Source of the DNA: Flavobacterium sp.
GTDB lineage: Bacteria > Bacteroidota > Bacteroidia > Flavobacteriales > Flavobacteriaceae
Length of the DNA: 64,000 nt
NCBI RefSeq assembly: GCF_039595935.1
Contig: NZ_JBCNKR010000006.1
Location: forward strand, 496,001-560,000
Direction: 5' to 3'
Program-made: the position numbers and the translations under genes
In this document: positions 7,051-15,572 of the stretch, in pieces
How positions within the stretch are numbered: the first letter of the stretch is position 1
Layout: the number at the start of each line of letters is the position of its first letter
The notes under the pieces: generated by a model
Database searches by the model: none
The model's input: the letters and a program-made list of their open reading frames with translations, nothing else
What the model was told of the DNA's origin: nothing

Positions 7051-8901
7051 TTATCCGTTTATTTTAAGTTTCATTCCAGGTTTAATATCTTCATCTTTAA
7101 TACCATTCCATTTTTTAATATCTGAAATTGTTACTCCAGGATATTTTTTAGAAATGCTGTATAAAGAATCACCTTTTTTAACGTAATAATCTTCACTTGT
7201 ATTTTTTACTGATGGCGCTTTCTTTTTGAAAGAATCTACAGAATTTGAAGCAATTGCTGTTGAAACAGGCTCTTGTATTTCTGTAACTATTTTAGAAACT
7301 ACTAATGTTTTTCCTAAACCAATATTGTTAGAGCTAAGATCATTTAACTCTTTTAACTCCGCAATAGTCGTACCGAATTTTTTAGCAATGCTTCCTAAAT
7401 TGTCTCCGGCTGCTACAGTATACTCAACTGTTTGTATTGAAACTTTATCTTTTTCATCTGCAGAGGCAACTGCTTCTTCAGTATTTTTCTCTATAACTGG
7501 TAAAGCTTTTGGCTCTTTAACCACTTTTTCAGCAGAATCTTTTTCTGATTTAATTTTCAATGTTTTTCCTAAGGCAATAGAATTTGATTTCAGATTATTC
7601 CATTTTTTCAAATCAGAAACATTCACATTGTATTTATCAGCAATTGAGCCTAAGTTATCTCCTTTTCTAACTTTATAAAACTCGATATCTTTTTGAATTT
7701 CTTTTTGAACTTCTAAAGATTTAGTGTCTTTAACCGGTTTTCCTTTTGGAGCAATTTTCATTGCTAAACGAGATGGAATCGTTTTGTTTTCTGATTCGTA
7801 TTTTACGTAAGCGTAAATTTTATCTTCGTTAGAAACAAATGTTGCGATTTTGTCTTTTGGTAACCGCAGGAAATTCTGCTCGCCATGATAAGCAGGCACA
7901 ACATTTAATTTATATGAAGGATTCAAAAGCTGCAACTGCGATTCCGGCATATCTAATAAATTGGCAATCTGCTTAAATGACATTTCATTTTTAATTGCTA
8001 TTGTGTCTGTCTCAAAGTTTTTTACTACAGCCCTTTCAGGATTGATTCCGTGTTCTTTATGATATTCAAAAAGGTACATTGTAGCATAAAAAGCCGGAAC
8101 ATAACCTTGAGTTTCTTTTGGAAGATAATTGCGAATATCCCAGTAACCTGTTTTTCCACCAGAACGACGAATCGCTTTTGTTACGTTTCCAGGACCTGAA
8201 TTATAAGAAGCCAGAACCAATTCCCAATCATTAAAAATGTTGAACATTCTGGTCAAATAATCAGAACATGCTGCAGTAGCTTTAAGAGGATCGCTTCTTT
8301 CGTCGATATAAGAATCGATTTTTAAAGAGTATTGTTTTCCGGTTCCGTACATAAACTGCCAAAGTCCGGTGGCGCCCATTCTAGAAACTGCTTTAGGATT
8401 TAAAGCAGATTCTACAACGGCTAAGTATTTTATTTCCAATGGAACTTTTTCTTTTGCGAATGTTTCCTCGAATATTGGAAAGTAGTATTCTGATAAAGCC
8501 ATTAATCGTGAAAATGATTTTTTACGATTTTTTAGAAATGACTTTATTATATTTTCTAATCCTTGATTGTATTCAATTTCAAAAGGTGATTTTGCATTCA
8601 TTGCCGCCAAACGCTCTTTTAGCAGTTCAGTTGGCAGCTCTTCATCTACAGTAACATCTTTATTAATTGTTTGAATATCTTTTGTCAAATCATCGTAGAT
8701 ATCTAAACTTACCAACTCATTCATCCAAAGGCTGTCAACTTTTGCTGCCAGATTATCTTTTTTGAATGTGCCTTTAATAGAATCTAAATAAGACAACTTT
8801 ACTTCGGGCCTTATTTCCTGAGAGACTTCGGCAGATTGCTGCGCAAAGGCCGTCAGGGAGAACAAAGCGGTTACCGCTAATGAAATTTTCTTTACAATCA
8901 T
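7051..8901 (-). CDS. mltD: MltD-like lytic murein transglycosylase with three LysM domains
   Basis: This enzyme cleaves the glycan strands of peptidoglycan. The 616-residue protein has a signal peptide (cleavage after FAQ, residue 21) and a helical N-terminal region. Its SLT catalytic domain covers about residues 150-275, with the catalytic Glu164 in VVESALNPKA, the GATGLWQFM motif and the SYNSGPGNV motif. Three LysM peptidoglycan-binding domains follow at about 408-450, 491-535 and 571-616 (KGDNLGSIA, AGDNLGSIA and KGDSLYSIS), separated by charged Lys/Glu linkers. The family usually has one to several LysM repeats. There is no lipobox, so it is probably periplasmic or loosely outer-membrane associated. 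A TAAGTTTG box lies upstream at 8956-8963. Confidence 0.92.
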   Translation of the reverse strand: MIVKKISLAVTALFSLTAFAQQSAEVSQEIRPEVKLSYLDSIKGTFKKDNLAAKVDSLWMNELVSLDIYDDLTKDIQTINKDVTVDEELPTELLKERLAAMNAKSPFEIEYNQGLENIIKSFLKNRKKSFSRLMALSEYYFPIFEETFAKEKVPLEIKYLAVVESALNPKAVSRMGATGLWQFMYGTGKQYSLKIDSYIDERSDPLKATAACSDYLTRMFNIFNDWELVLASYNSGPGNVTKAIRRSGGKTGYWDIRNYLPKETQGYVPAFYATMYLFEYHKEHGINPERAVVKNFETDTIAIKNEMSFKQIANLLDMPESQLQLLNPSYKLNVVPAYHGEQNFLRLPKDKIATFVSNEDKIYAYVKYESENKTIPSRLAMKIAPKGKPVKDTKSLEVQKEIQKDIEFYKVRKGDNLGSIADKYNVNVSDLKKWNNLKSNSIALGKTLKIKSEKDSAEKVVKEPKALPVIEKNTEEAVASADEKDKVSIQTVEYTVAAGDNLGSIAKKFGTTIAELKELNDLSSNNIGLGKTLVVSKIVTEIQEPVSTAIASNSVDSFKKKAPSVKNTSEDYYVKKGDSLYSISKKYPGVTISDIKKWNGIKDEDIKPGMKLKING

Positions 8902-8955
8902 ATAACATTTTTTTAAAATTCTATAAATCAGACTATTATAGAAACGTTATTTTTG

Positions 8956-8963
8956 CAAACTTA
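8956..8963 (-). promoter_or_regulatory. -7 box for mltD-like gene
   Basis: On the minus strand this reads TAAGTTTG, about 54 bases upstream of the start at 8901. The -33 TTG is not at a standard distance. Confidence 0.35.
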
Positions 8964-9011
8964 TAAAGTTTACCGCTTAAATATACGCAAAAAAATGTTA
9001 ATTGTGATATT

Positions 9012-10199
9012 TTAGTCTAAAATCGCTGCAATTCCAGGTAAAACACGACCTTCTAACATTTCAAGCATTGCCCCTCCACCAGTAGAAACATAACTCATTT
9101 TTTCTTCAAAACCGAATTGTTTTACTGCTGCAACTGAATCTCCTCCTCCAACTAAAGAAAATGCTCCGTTTTGAGTAGCTTCTGCAATAAAATCACCTAA
9201 AGCGATAGTTCCTTTTGAGAAAGTTTCCATTTCAAAAACACCTAACGGACCATTCCAAAGAATTGTTTTTGATTCTAAAATTACTTTTTTGAAGTTTTCT
9301 AATGATTTTGGACCTGCGTCAAGACCTTGCCATCCATCAGGAATTGCAGTTACGTCTACAATTTGTGTGTTTGCTGAGTTTGAGAAATCATCAGCAGCTA
9401 CAACATCAACAGGAATATGAACCTGAACATTTTTCTCTTTTGCTAATCTTAAGATTTCAAGTGCTAAATCTAATTTATCATCTTCGCAGATTGATTCACC
9501 GATTTTTCCGCCTTGAGCTTTGATGAATGTAAAAGTCATACCTCCACCAATAATCATGTGGTCAACTTTATCTAAGATATTTTCGATAACTGTAATTTTA
9601 GAAGAAACTTTAGAACCTCCTAAAACAGCAGTAACTGGTTTTACACTATTATTAAGTACTTTATTTAAGCTTTCGATTTCTTTTGCTAATAAAGTTCCAA
9701 AAGTTTTATCATTTGGAAAAAACTGTGCAATGATTGTTGTCGAAGCGTGTGCTCTGTGCGCCGTTCCGAAAGCGTCGTTTACATAAATATCTCCTAATGA
9801 AGCTAATTCTTTTGCGAAAGCAACATCTCCAGCTTCTTCCTCAGCGTGGAAACGTAAATTTTCAAGTAATAAAACTTCTCCAGGCTGTAAGTTTTTAGCA
9901 ACTGTTTGAGCTGGTTCACCAACACAGTTTTCAGCAAACTTAACTTGTACTCCTAAAATTTCAGAAGCTGTTTTTAAGATATGTTTTAAAGAGTATTTTT
10001 CTTCTGCACCTTTTGGTCTTCCTAAATGCGACATTAAAATAACACTTCCGCCTTGAGCTAAAATAGCATCAATCGTAGGTTTTGCAGCTTCAATACGTGT
10101 TGTATCAGTTACATTAAAATTCTCGTCCAGCGGCACATTAAAATCAACACGGATTATTGCCTTTTTATTTTTAAAATCGAAATCGCTTAAAGTTTTCAT
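9012..10199 (-). CDS. pgk: Phosphoglycerate kinase
   Basis: A glycolytic enzyme that transfers phosphate from 1,3-bisphosphoglycerate to ADP in the cytosol. The 395-residue protein has all major PGK signatures: [12 protein letters not shown] at about residues 17-28, the substrate-binding [20 protein letters not shown], the hinge-region [13 protein letters not shown], the nucleotide-site WNGPLGVFE and the C-terminal GGGDSVAAV and STGGGAMLE. The length is typical. It is a single gene between the transglycosylase gene and a minus-strand unit that ends at about 10.4 kb. A TATATTTG box at 10233-10240 lies 33 bases before its start. Confidence 0.97.
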   Translation of the reverse strand: MKTLSDFDFKNKKAIIRVDFNVPLDENFNVTDTTRIEAAKPTIDAILAQGGSVILMSHLGRPKGAEEKYSLKHILKTASEILGVQVKFAENCVGEPAQTVAKNLQPGEVLLLENLRFHAEEEAGDVAFAKELASLGDIYVNDAFGTAHRAHASTTIIAQFFPNDKTFGTLLAKEIESLNKVLNNSVKPVTAVLGGSKVSSKITVIENILDKVDHMIIGGGMTFTFIKAQGGKIGESICEDDKLDLALEILRLAKEKNVQVHIPVDVVAADDFSNSANTQIVDVTAIPDGWQGLDAGPKSLENFKKVILESKTILWNGPLGVFEMETFSKGTIALGDFIAEATQNGAFSLVGGGDSVAAVKQFGFEEKMSYVSTGGGAMLEMLEGRVLPGIAAILD

Positions 10200-10232
10200 T
10201 TGATATTTTTTTTAGTTTTTTAGAAAGAACAA

Positions 10233-10240
10233 CAAATATA
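10233..10240 (-). promoter_or_regulatory. -7 box for pgk
   Basis: On the minus strand this reads TATATTTG, 33 bases upstream of the pgk ATG. A TTG at 10256-10258 is 15 bases further up, slightly closer than the usual 17-23. Confidence 0.45.
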
Positions 10241-10380
10241 GAACTTTTCAGCTACCAATAAATTCGAATAAAGTAAAAAAGAAGGGATAAAAAGCACGAA
10301 AACGTTATAAATTCACAAATAAATTGGTTTATTAAATATTAAAAACAATTAATTGATAGCAATTTCATATTCATATATAT

Positions 10381-10418
10381 AAAAAAACCTTTCCTGTTCA
10401 CAGAAAAACAGAAAAGGT
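10381..10418 (-). terminator. Intrinsic terminator of the dioxygenase/pirin unit
   Basis: On the minus strand a 12-base stem (arms 10387-10398 and 10407-10418, one G-U pair in RNA) is followed by a run of seven T's (10381-10387, which includes the last stem base). It lies 42 bases after the stop of the small gene at 10460, marking the end of that transcript. Confidence 0.75.
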
Positions 10419-10459
10419 AAAAAATGAAATAAATTAATTTTTTGTTTTTGGAAGTTGAA

Positions 10460-10966
10460 TTAGTCTTCTGTCTGAATATAACAAATAGACAAATTGTTCT
10501 GAACCGGAAACATAATGGTTTCGTATTCATTTTTGTTTTCAATGCTTTTAGAAACAAGATAGCTTCCTTCAATAATCCCGAAATAATACAACAAAGGCGA
10601 ATAAAATGTGATACCGATTTTATGTTTTGACGAATCGGTCACGTCTGTGTTTATGATATCTAATTGATAATTAATAAATGGGAAATAATTATTACCTAAA
10701 ACATCAGTAACTCGATAAAAATTTCCTTTTAACTGCTCAACATAACCATTTGCAGCAATTCCGGTTAAGAAATGAAGCTGAACGGCTTTTTCGTTTACAC
10801 TTAATAATTCTCTAAATGTGTTTTTAGGATTTTCTGCTGAATTATACTGCTGACTCTGCATTTGATATTCTTTGAAAGTGTCTTCAAAAACATATTGATC
10901 CCAAAGAAATGTTGACGATTTATCAATCACGATTCGATAGGCTAGTTTTATCTTTCTTATTTTCAT
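10460..10966 (-). CDS. Conserved-looking hypothetical protein
   Basis: A 168-residue protein without signal peptide or membrane segment that I do not recognise. The start at 10966 (MKIRKIKLAYRIV) is chosen because it follows the pirin-like gene stop by two bases. The longer frame to 11029 would overlap that gene by 61 bases. The sequence looks like a soluble alpha/beta domain, with FNxL..INEKAV-like helical and LDIINTDVTDSSKHKIG strand regions. It is the last gene of a unit with the pirin-like and dioxygenase-like genes, just before a terminator. No function can be assigned. Confidence 0.75.
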   Translation of the reverse strand: MKIRKIKLAYRIVIDKSSTFLWDQYVFEDTFKEYQMQSQQYNSAENPKNTFRELLSVNEKAVQLHFLTGIAANGYVEQLKGNFYRVTDVLGNNYFPFINYQLDIINTDVTDSSKHKIGITFYSPLLYYFGIIEGSYLVSKSIENKNEYETIMFPVQNNLSICYIQTED

Positions 10967-10968
10967 AA

Positions 10969-11664
10969 TCAATGATTTAATGGAACTTCGATAACAAGCA
11001 GAATTGCATTTTCTGAAAGTGCCTCCCATTCAATTTTATGGGTTACTTTTAGTGCAAGTCCGTCTTTTGCTTCTAAAAGTCGATCTTCAATTTCAAAAGC
11101 TCCGCTTAAAACAAATGCAAAAACACCATTTCGAGGATTCTTTAATGTAAAAGTACCTTCTTTTCTACCATCAAAAAGCCCAATAAAGCCAAGTGCTCTT
11201 TCTATTTCAAACAAAGGCTGAAGCTTATTGTGCGAATTCAAATTGAACTTATATTGCTCAAAATAGTTTTTGAAATATTGTTTTCCCATGTGAAATTCAA
11301 GTTCTAAGTAACTTACATTTTCAGTTTCATAGGGATTGAAGATTTCAACTTCTAATTCGTCATCTGCAGCGAGAACCCTGATTTGATCTACATGCACAAA
11401 TTCGGCATTACCAATATTATCCTTGTATTCAATTCCGCCGAATAAGGGCAGAATAATCACATTTGTTTTAGAATTTATAAATCGGGTAATACGTTGTTGG
11501 GGCGCCAGTATAACCTCATTCAAAATTTTTAATGATCCAAATGCATTTCGGGATACATCCTGATAATGTTCAAAATTAAAAGTCGAAAAGCAATTGTGTT
11601 TTTCTGAATGGAAAACACCTCTTGAATCTGACTTGTAAATTTGTACCGGAATCTGCGCTATCAT
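10969..11664 (-). CDS. Pirin-like (YhhW-type) bicupin protein lacking the metal-binding histidines
   Basis: The 231-residue protein aligns by eye with YhhW/pirin proteins. It has RGVFHSEKHNCFSTFNFEHY at the N-terminus, then FGSLKILNEVILAPQQ, IEYKDNIGN and a second cupin ending in SENAILLVIEVP. In YhhW the segment after 'APG..F' holds the metal ligands (HPHRxxE). Here the matching stretch reads RITRFINSKTNV, with no histidine, so a quercetinase-type activity is unlikely. It lies 18 bases downstream of the dioxygenase-like gene and 2 bases before the small hypothetical gene, so it is part of one unit. The fold call is fairly strong; the function is open. Confidence 0.78.
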   Translation of the reverse strand: MIAQIPVQIYKSDSRGVFHSEKHNCFSTFNFEHYQDVSRNAFGSLKILNEVILAPQQRITRFINSKTNVIILPLFGGIEYKDNIGNAEFVHVDQIRVLAADDELEVEIFNPYETENVSYLELEFHMGKQYFKNYFEQYKFNLNSHNKLQPLFEIERALGFIGLFDGRKEGTFTLKNPRNGVFAFVLSGAFEIEDRLLEAKDGLALKVTHKIEWEALSENAILLVIEVPLNH

Positions 11665-11682
11665 TATAACCTATTTTAAAAT

Positions 11683-12447
11683 CTAACTTGAAACGTTTAT
11701 GGTGTGCGTTAAAACAAAACCTTCACTAACACTTCCGGTAACGGTTCCTAATTCGTTGGCAACTGAATCTGAAAAAACATTGTCTGATGCGTTATAAGTA
11801 TAGCCAGACATTCCTTTTGTATATCCGTTTGCACTTGATGCGTTTACTAAAGCAACTGCGCTGTTTGTTCCTTCCGGAAAAGCAATTTGGGTTACTAATA
11901 AAGAAGTTCCGCTTGAATTATAGATGTGAACATGAATATGAGTGGCTCGGCCAGAGTACCATCCCGGAAAAATAGAAGTGAAAGTAACCAGTCCGTTTTC
12001 GTCTGTAGTTTGTCTTCCTCTTAAAAAATGAACTGAGGTATAATTAACAGACTGCATGGAAGTTCCGCCATATTCAGAATAATAACCGTCTTTATCGCAA
12101 TGCCAAATGTCTACGATTGCATCTTTTAAAACGGCACAACTTGCTTTTGTATTTTTGATGGTGATTTTAATGGTGAAAGCTACTCCGGTTCTGTCCATTA
12201 CAATATTTGATTTTACCAAAGTCGATGGCGAAATAGTTGGAAATGGTCCTGCTGTTTCTGATGGTGTTACGGAACAATCTCCTGATGATGAACCTGAACC
12301 AGAAGAAGAACCAGAACCTGAATCTGTGTCGGTTGAAGAATCTGATGAACCATCATCATTATCCTGACTACATGAATTTATTAATGGAATGGCTAATGAA
12401 CCAATTCCTACTAAACCCAAACCTCTTAAAAACTCTTTTCTTTCCAT
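11683..12447 (-). CDS. Intradiol ring-cleavage dioxygenase-like lipoprotein
   Basis: A 254-residue exported protein. The N-terminus is a lipoprotein signal (IPLINSC, Cys26), followed by a low-complexity Ser/Gly/Asp linker to about residue 57. The rest resembles the catalytic domain of protocatechuate/catechol dioxygenases: TPSETAGPF, VDIWHCDKDGYYSEY, the GLVTFTSIFPGWYSGRATHI stretch and HVHIYN. The two Tyr (GYY and GWY) and two His (HIHVH) positions match the Fe(III) ligands of the family. Such enzymes cleave aromatic diols between the hydroxyls. Surface tethering in a flavobacterium implies extracellular or periplasmic substrates, but the substrate is unknown. It is the first gene of a unit with the pirin-like protein. 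Confidence 0.82.
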   Translation of the reverse strand: MERKEFLRGLGLVGIGSLAIPLINSCSQDNDDGSSDSSTDTDSGSGSSSGSGSSSGDCSVTPSETAGPFPTISPSTLVKSNIVMDRTGVAFTIKITIKNTKASCAVLKDAIVDIWHCDKDGYYSEYGGTSMQSVNYTSVHFLRGRQTTDENGLVTFTSIFPGWYSGRATHIHVHIYNSSGTSLLVTQIAFPEGTNSAVALVNASSANGYTKGMSGYTYNASDNVFSDSVANELGTVTGSVSEGFVLTHTINVSS

Positions 12448-12613
12448 TTTTTTGTCTTTTAAATGTTATTCAATTAAATGATTAACAGTTATTTTGAGAT
12501 AAAATTATTGGAAATTTAGGCGCTGTAAAAAGTTTGAGGTAAACGTTATTATTTATGAGGTAAACTGGAAAATAATTATTTTTTGTAGTAAAAATCTTCA
12601 AACAAAAACAATC

Positions 12614-13303
12614 TTATTTTTGATCTAAGAGTTTTAGGAAAGGTTCTTCGTAACTGGCACTTATTGGAATTTCGGCCTGACCGATATAAATAACCTTGTT
12701 TCTAATTTTGGATATTTTAGAAATTGGAATTATAAACGAGCGGTGAACTCTTATGAATTCTGTTTCGGGAAGTTTTTGAAGAATTGCTTTTAAGGTCATT
12801 CTGGCCACTACGGTTTTTTGATTTTGAATATGAATTTTCACATAATCGTCTAAACCTTCAATATACAATATATCTGAAAACAAGATTTTTATAAGACTAT
12901 AATCGGCGCGGATAAAAAGATATTGCTGCTCGATGTTTTGGTTTTGGAGTTTCCATTGAGAATACGCTTTCTCTACTGCCTGCTGAAACCGTGATAGTGA
13001 AATTGGTTTTAGTAAATAGTCTGTGGCACTTAAGGTGAAACCTTCAACAGCAAATTCAGAATAGGCTGTTGTGAAAATTACCATCGTTTTATGCGGCAGT
13101 TTTTTGTAGAAATCTAAACCGGAAATCGATGGCATGTTGATATCGAGAAAAAGTAAATCGACAGGATATTTTTTAAGATATTTAAAAGCTTCATCAGATT
13201 TCGTGAAAGTTTTCTTCAGTTCAATGTAATCTATAGTATCGCACAAACTCTGAAGAATTTCTAATGCCAATGGCTCGTCATCTAATGCTATTGCTTTTAT
13301 CAT
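12614..13303 (-). CDS. LytTR-family response regulator
   Basis: A 229-residue regulator with an N-terminal receiver domain (about 1-118; acidic pair Asp8/Asp9, phosphoacceptor Asp54 in LLFLDINMP, and Lys in LLKPIS). The C-terminal LytTR DNA-binding domain (about 130-229) contains YIEGLDDYVKIH and FIRVHRSFII. It is the cognate partner of the LytS-type kinase encoded just upstream, whose gene overlaps it by 4 bases. Target genes are not evident. The dioxygenase/pirin unit is next downstream on the same strand, making it a candidate but unproven target. Confidence 0.93.
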   Translation of the reverse strand: MIKAIALDDEPLALEILQSLCDTIDYIELKKTFTKSDEAFKYLKKYPVDLLFLDINMPSISGLDFYKKLPHKTMVIFTTAYSEFAVEGFTLSATDYLLKPISLSRFQQAVEKAYSQWKLQNQNIEQQYLFIRADYSLIKILFSDILYIEGLDDYVKIHIQNQKTVVARMTLKAILQKLPETEFIRVHRSFIIPISKISKIRNKVIYIGQAEIPISASYEEPFLKLLDQK

Positions 13304-14391
13304 CGTATTTTAACGCTCAAATTTACAATGTACTTTTCTGCTGAATCTTCTATTAATAAAGCGTGTCGGTTTGGATAAACTAATTTTAATCTTTCGATTG
13401 TGTTTTGTAAACCAATTCCGGAATCAGACTGTACAGAAAATGTTTTTTTATTAGAAACGTATAAAGTTAGTGTTTCTTCTTCAATATCAATTTTAATCGT
13501 AATTTCTGATGTTTGATCCGGATTGACTCCGTATTTGAATGCGTTTTCTATAAATGAAATCAAAATAAGCGGTGTTATTACCTTTCCATATGTATTTCCG
13601 GTTACGTAATAATCGACATTTACGGTATTTCCTAAACGTGTTTTTTGGAGTGAAATATAATTGCTTATGTAATTGATTTCCTTGTTTAAGTCAATTTCTT
13701 CATCATTTGAATTGGTCATGATGTATCGCATCAACTCCGAAAGCTGAACTACTGCATCTGGAGTTTTGTCGTCTTTTTTTAAGGCCAGGGCATAAATGCT
13801 GTTTAGGGTATTGAATAAAAAATGCGGATTGATCTGCGCTTTTAAAAAGGCTAATTCTGATTTTACTTTTTCTTTTTCTACATTTTGCAGCCTGCCGGAA
13901 ATAGCAAAAAGTAAACTTGAGATTACACCTATTAAATATACAAGTGCGGTGTGTCCATATTGTGTTGGCGGACCTCCGGCAAATTCAAATGACATAGGTT
14001 CATTTCTATGCGGCGGTGGCGGAAATCTTCCTTCAAATGGTTTTGGATGAATTGGGAATTTTCCTGAATGATATTCAAAATCTAAAAAGTTTCTGCTTGG
14101 ATGATCTAAAACAGTTGATATCCAAAGAAAAAATAAAAGAAAAATGACTATTATGAAATAGTACAGCAGTTTCTTTTCTGAAAAATATAATCTTGGAATT
14201 AGATAATAGTAATTGATGTAAAAGAAACAAAGAAGTGTAAAATAAATAAACAAATATATGCGGTCATGCGGGTTTGTGTACAAATGCGGTAATGAAAAAA
14301 CGGTATTTGTAGACGTGAACGCATACGGCAGAAATAAAAAAGCGAGGCACAGAACTAAGTGTTTCGCATAAAATGAAAATTTTGCTTTCAT
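13300..14391 (-). CDS. LytS-type sensor histidine kinase
   Basis: A 363-residue membrane kinase of the His_kinase/HATPase class that pairs with LytTR regulators. Four hydrophobic segments are visible (about 10-28, 45-65, 74-94 and 148-166). Between the third and fourth lies a 50-residue outside loop rich in Pro, His and Phe. The phospho-acceptor is His190 in AQINPHFLFNTLNSIY, followed by an ATPase region with the N box (SFIENAFKYGV) and a glycine box (SGIGLQNTIERL). The family has no canonical DHp H box, as here. The 4-base overlap with the downstream regulator gene indicates co-expression. Confidence 0.92.
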   Translation of the reverse strand: MKAKFSFYAKHLVLCLAFLFLPYAFTSTNTVFSLPHLYTNPHDRIYLFIYFTLLCFFYINYYYLIPRLYFSEKKLLYYFIIVIFLLFFLWISTVLDHPSRNFLDFEYHSGKFPIHPKPFEGRFPPPPHRNEPMSFEFAGGPPTQYGHTALVYLIGVISSLLFAISGRLQNVEKEKVKSELAFLKAQINPHFLFNTLNSIYALALKKDDKTPDAVVQLSELMRYIMTNSNDEEIDLNKEINYISNYISLQKTRLGNTVNVDYYVTGNTYGKVITPLILISFIENAFKYGVNPDQTSEITIKIDIEEETLTLYVSNKKTFSVQSDSGIGLQNTIERLKLVYPNRHALLIEDSAEKYIVNLSVKIR

Positions 14392-14555
14392 GAATCAAAT
14401 TTGATTTATACCGTTTTGAAAAACAAAATGATACGATTCAAATTTAATGCTATTGAATGTTTATTTCAAATTATTGCGGTAAAAACACATAATGTTGCGA
14501 CTCGCTTTATAATATTGAGACTTTTCAGTCTTATAAAATAATCGTCAAATGGCGA

Positions 14556-15530
14556 TTAATCGTGAACCGGACTCTGCGTACAAGGACAGTTACTGATAGA
14601 TTGTAAGAAATCGAATCCGATGGTTACAACGTGTGTACCTGTATTGTAGTTTCCTAAATCGTTGAACATAACCTGGTATGAATACCCAAAATAGAATTTA
14701 GATTTCATGAAACCTGCCATTGGCCCAACTGATAATGGTTTTGGAAACTGGTCATTTAAGAAACGATATGAAACTCCAATCCAATAGTAATCTTCATAAC
14801 GATTGTATCTTCTGTATTTGAAGTTGATATCGGTTGTTGAACGCTGGTCACTTGCAAAATACTGGAAGAAAACTGAAGGCTCATATTCTATACGGCTATT
14901 TTCTGCATCGCGGAAAACATATCCCGTATAAACCTGATAATTTGAAAGTAAGTTTGGTTCTACTCCTCTGTATTTATCAGTGTTTTTCTTCAAAACGTTA
15001 TTAGCATTAAAACTCAAATAGAAATCTTTATTACGGTATAAAGCACTAATGTCAAAGTTATTATTTGCATTGTATCTGTTATCTGTAACCGTAGGATCTA
15101 TAACCGGATGTTCAATTGTTGTATTGAATTCATCAGTATCAATTCTAAACGTATTGAAGTTGTATGAAATACCAAAAGATAAATACTGCTTAGAATAATA
15201 ATCCAGAATAAGGTGGTGTGCAAAAGAGACTTTTGCTCCGGTTTGTCTAGTGTATCCGTTTTTATCGTTGTATAACGAAATACCCACACCCGAACGGTCT
15301 AAAATTCTAAAATCGGCATATAGCGATTGGTTTTGCGGAGCATCTTTAATTCCAACCCATTGTGTTAAACCATTAGCTCTAATTCTAAGGTTATCGCCAA
15401 TACCTGCATATGCAGGAGAAAGCACGAAAGGGTTATCAGCAAGATACTGCGTAAACACTGGTAGGTTTAACTCTTGGCTGTAACTTGTTGTTACAGCCAT
15501 GAGTACTAAGGATAAAATAAACTTTTTCAT
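14556..15530 (-). CDS. sprF: SprF, PorP/SprF family outer-membrane protein required for SprB export
   Basis: A 324-residue PorP/SprF-family protein with a signal peptide ending in TTSYSQ. The family pattern is present: LPVFTQYLADNPFVLSPAYAG at the start of the mature protein, QNQSLYADFRILDRSGVGIS, then alternating strands typical of an outer-membrane beta-barrel ending in VVTIGFDFL. In F. johnsoniae, SprF is needed for secretion of SprB by the type IX system. Here it lies immediately downstream of sprB (42-base gap) as the last gene of the operon. The start at 15530 (MKKFILSLVL) is preferred over 15557 because it produces a proper signal peptide. A weak hairpin lies past the stop (14518-14531). 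Confidence 0.93.
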   Translation of the reverse strand: MKKFILSLVLMAVTTSYSQELNLPVFTQYLADNPFVLSPAYAGIGDNLRIRANGLTQWVGIKDAPQNQSLYADFRILDRSGVGISLYNDKNGYTRQTGAKVSFAHHLILDYYSKQYLSFGISYNFNTFRIDTDEFNTTIEHPVIDPTVTDNRYNANNNFDISALYRNKDFYLSFNANNVLKKNTDKYRGVEPNLLSNYQVYTGYVFRDAENSRIEYEPSVFFQYFASDQRSTTDINFKYRRYNRYEDYYWIGVSYRFLNDQFPKPLSVGPMAGFMKSKFYFGYSYQVMFNDLGNYNTGTHVVTIGFDFLQSISNCPCTQSPVHD

Positions 15531-15572
15531 TTTAATAATTTTTTTAGATAACATCATGGGGCTATTATTTTG

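Noticed and set aside
10339-10630. Short ORFs on both strands around the pgk-upstream region
   Set aside because: They overlap the terminator and the small gene at 10460, have no start context and show no domain pattern.
14518-14531. 5-bp hairpin after sprF as operon terminator
   Set aside because: The stem is short and no T run follows on the minus strand; the true end of the operon could not be placed.
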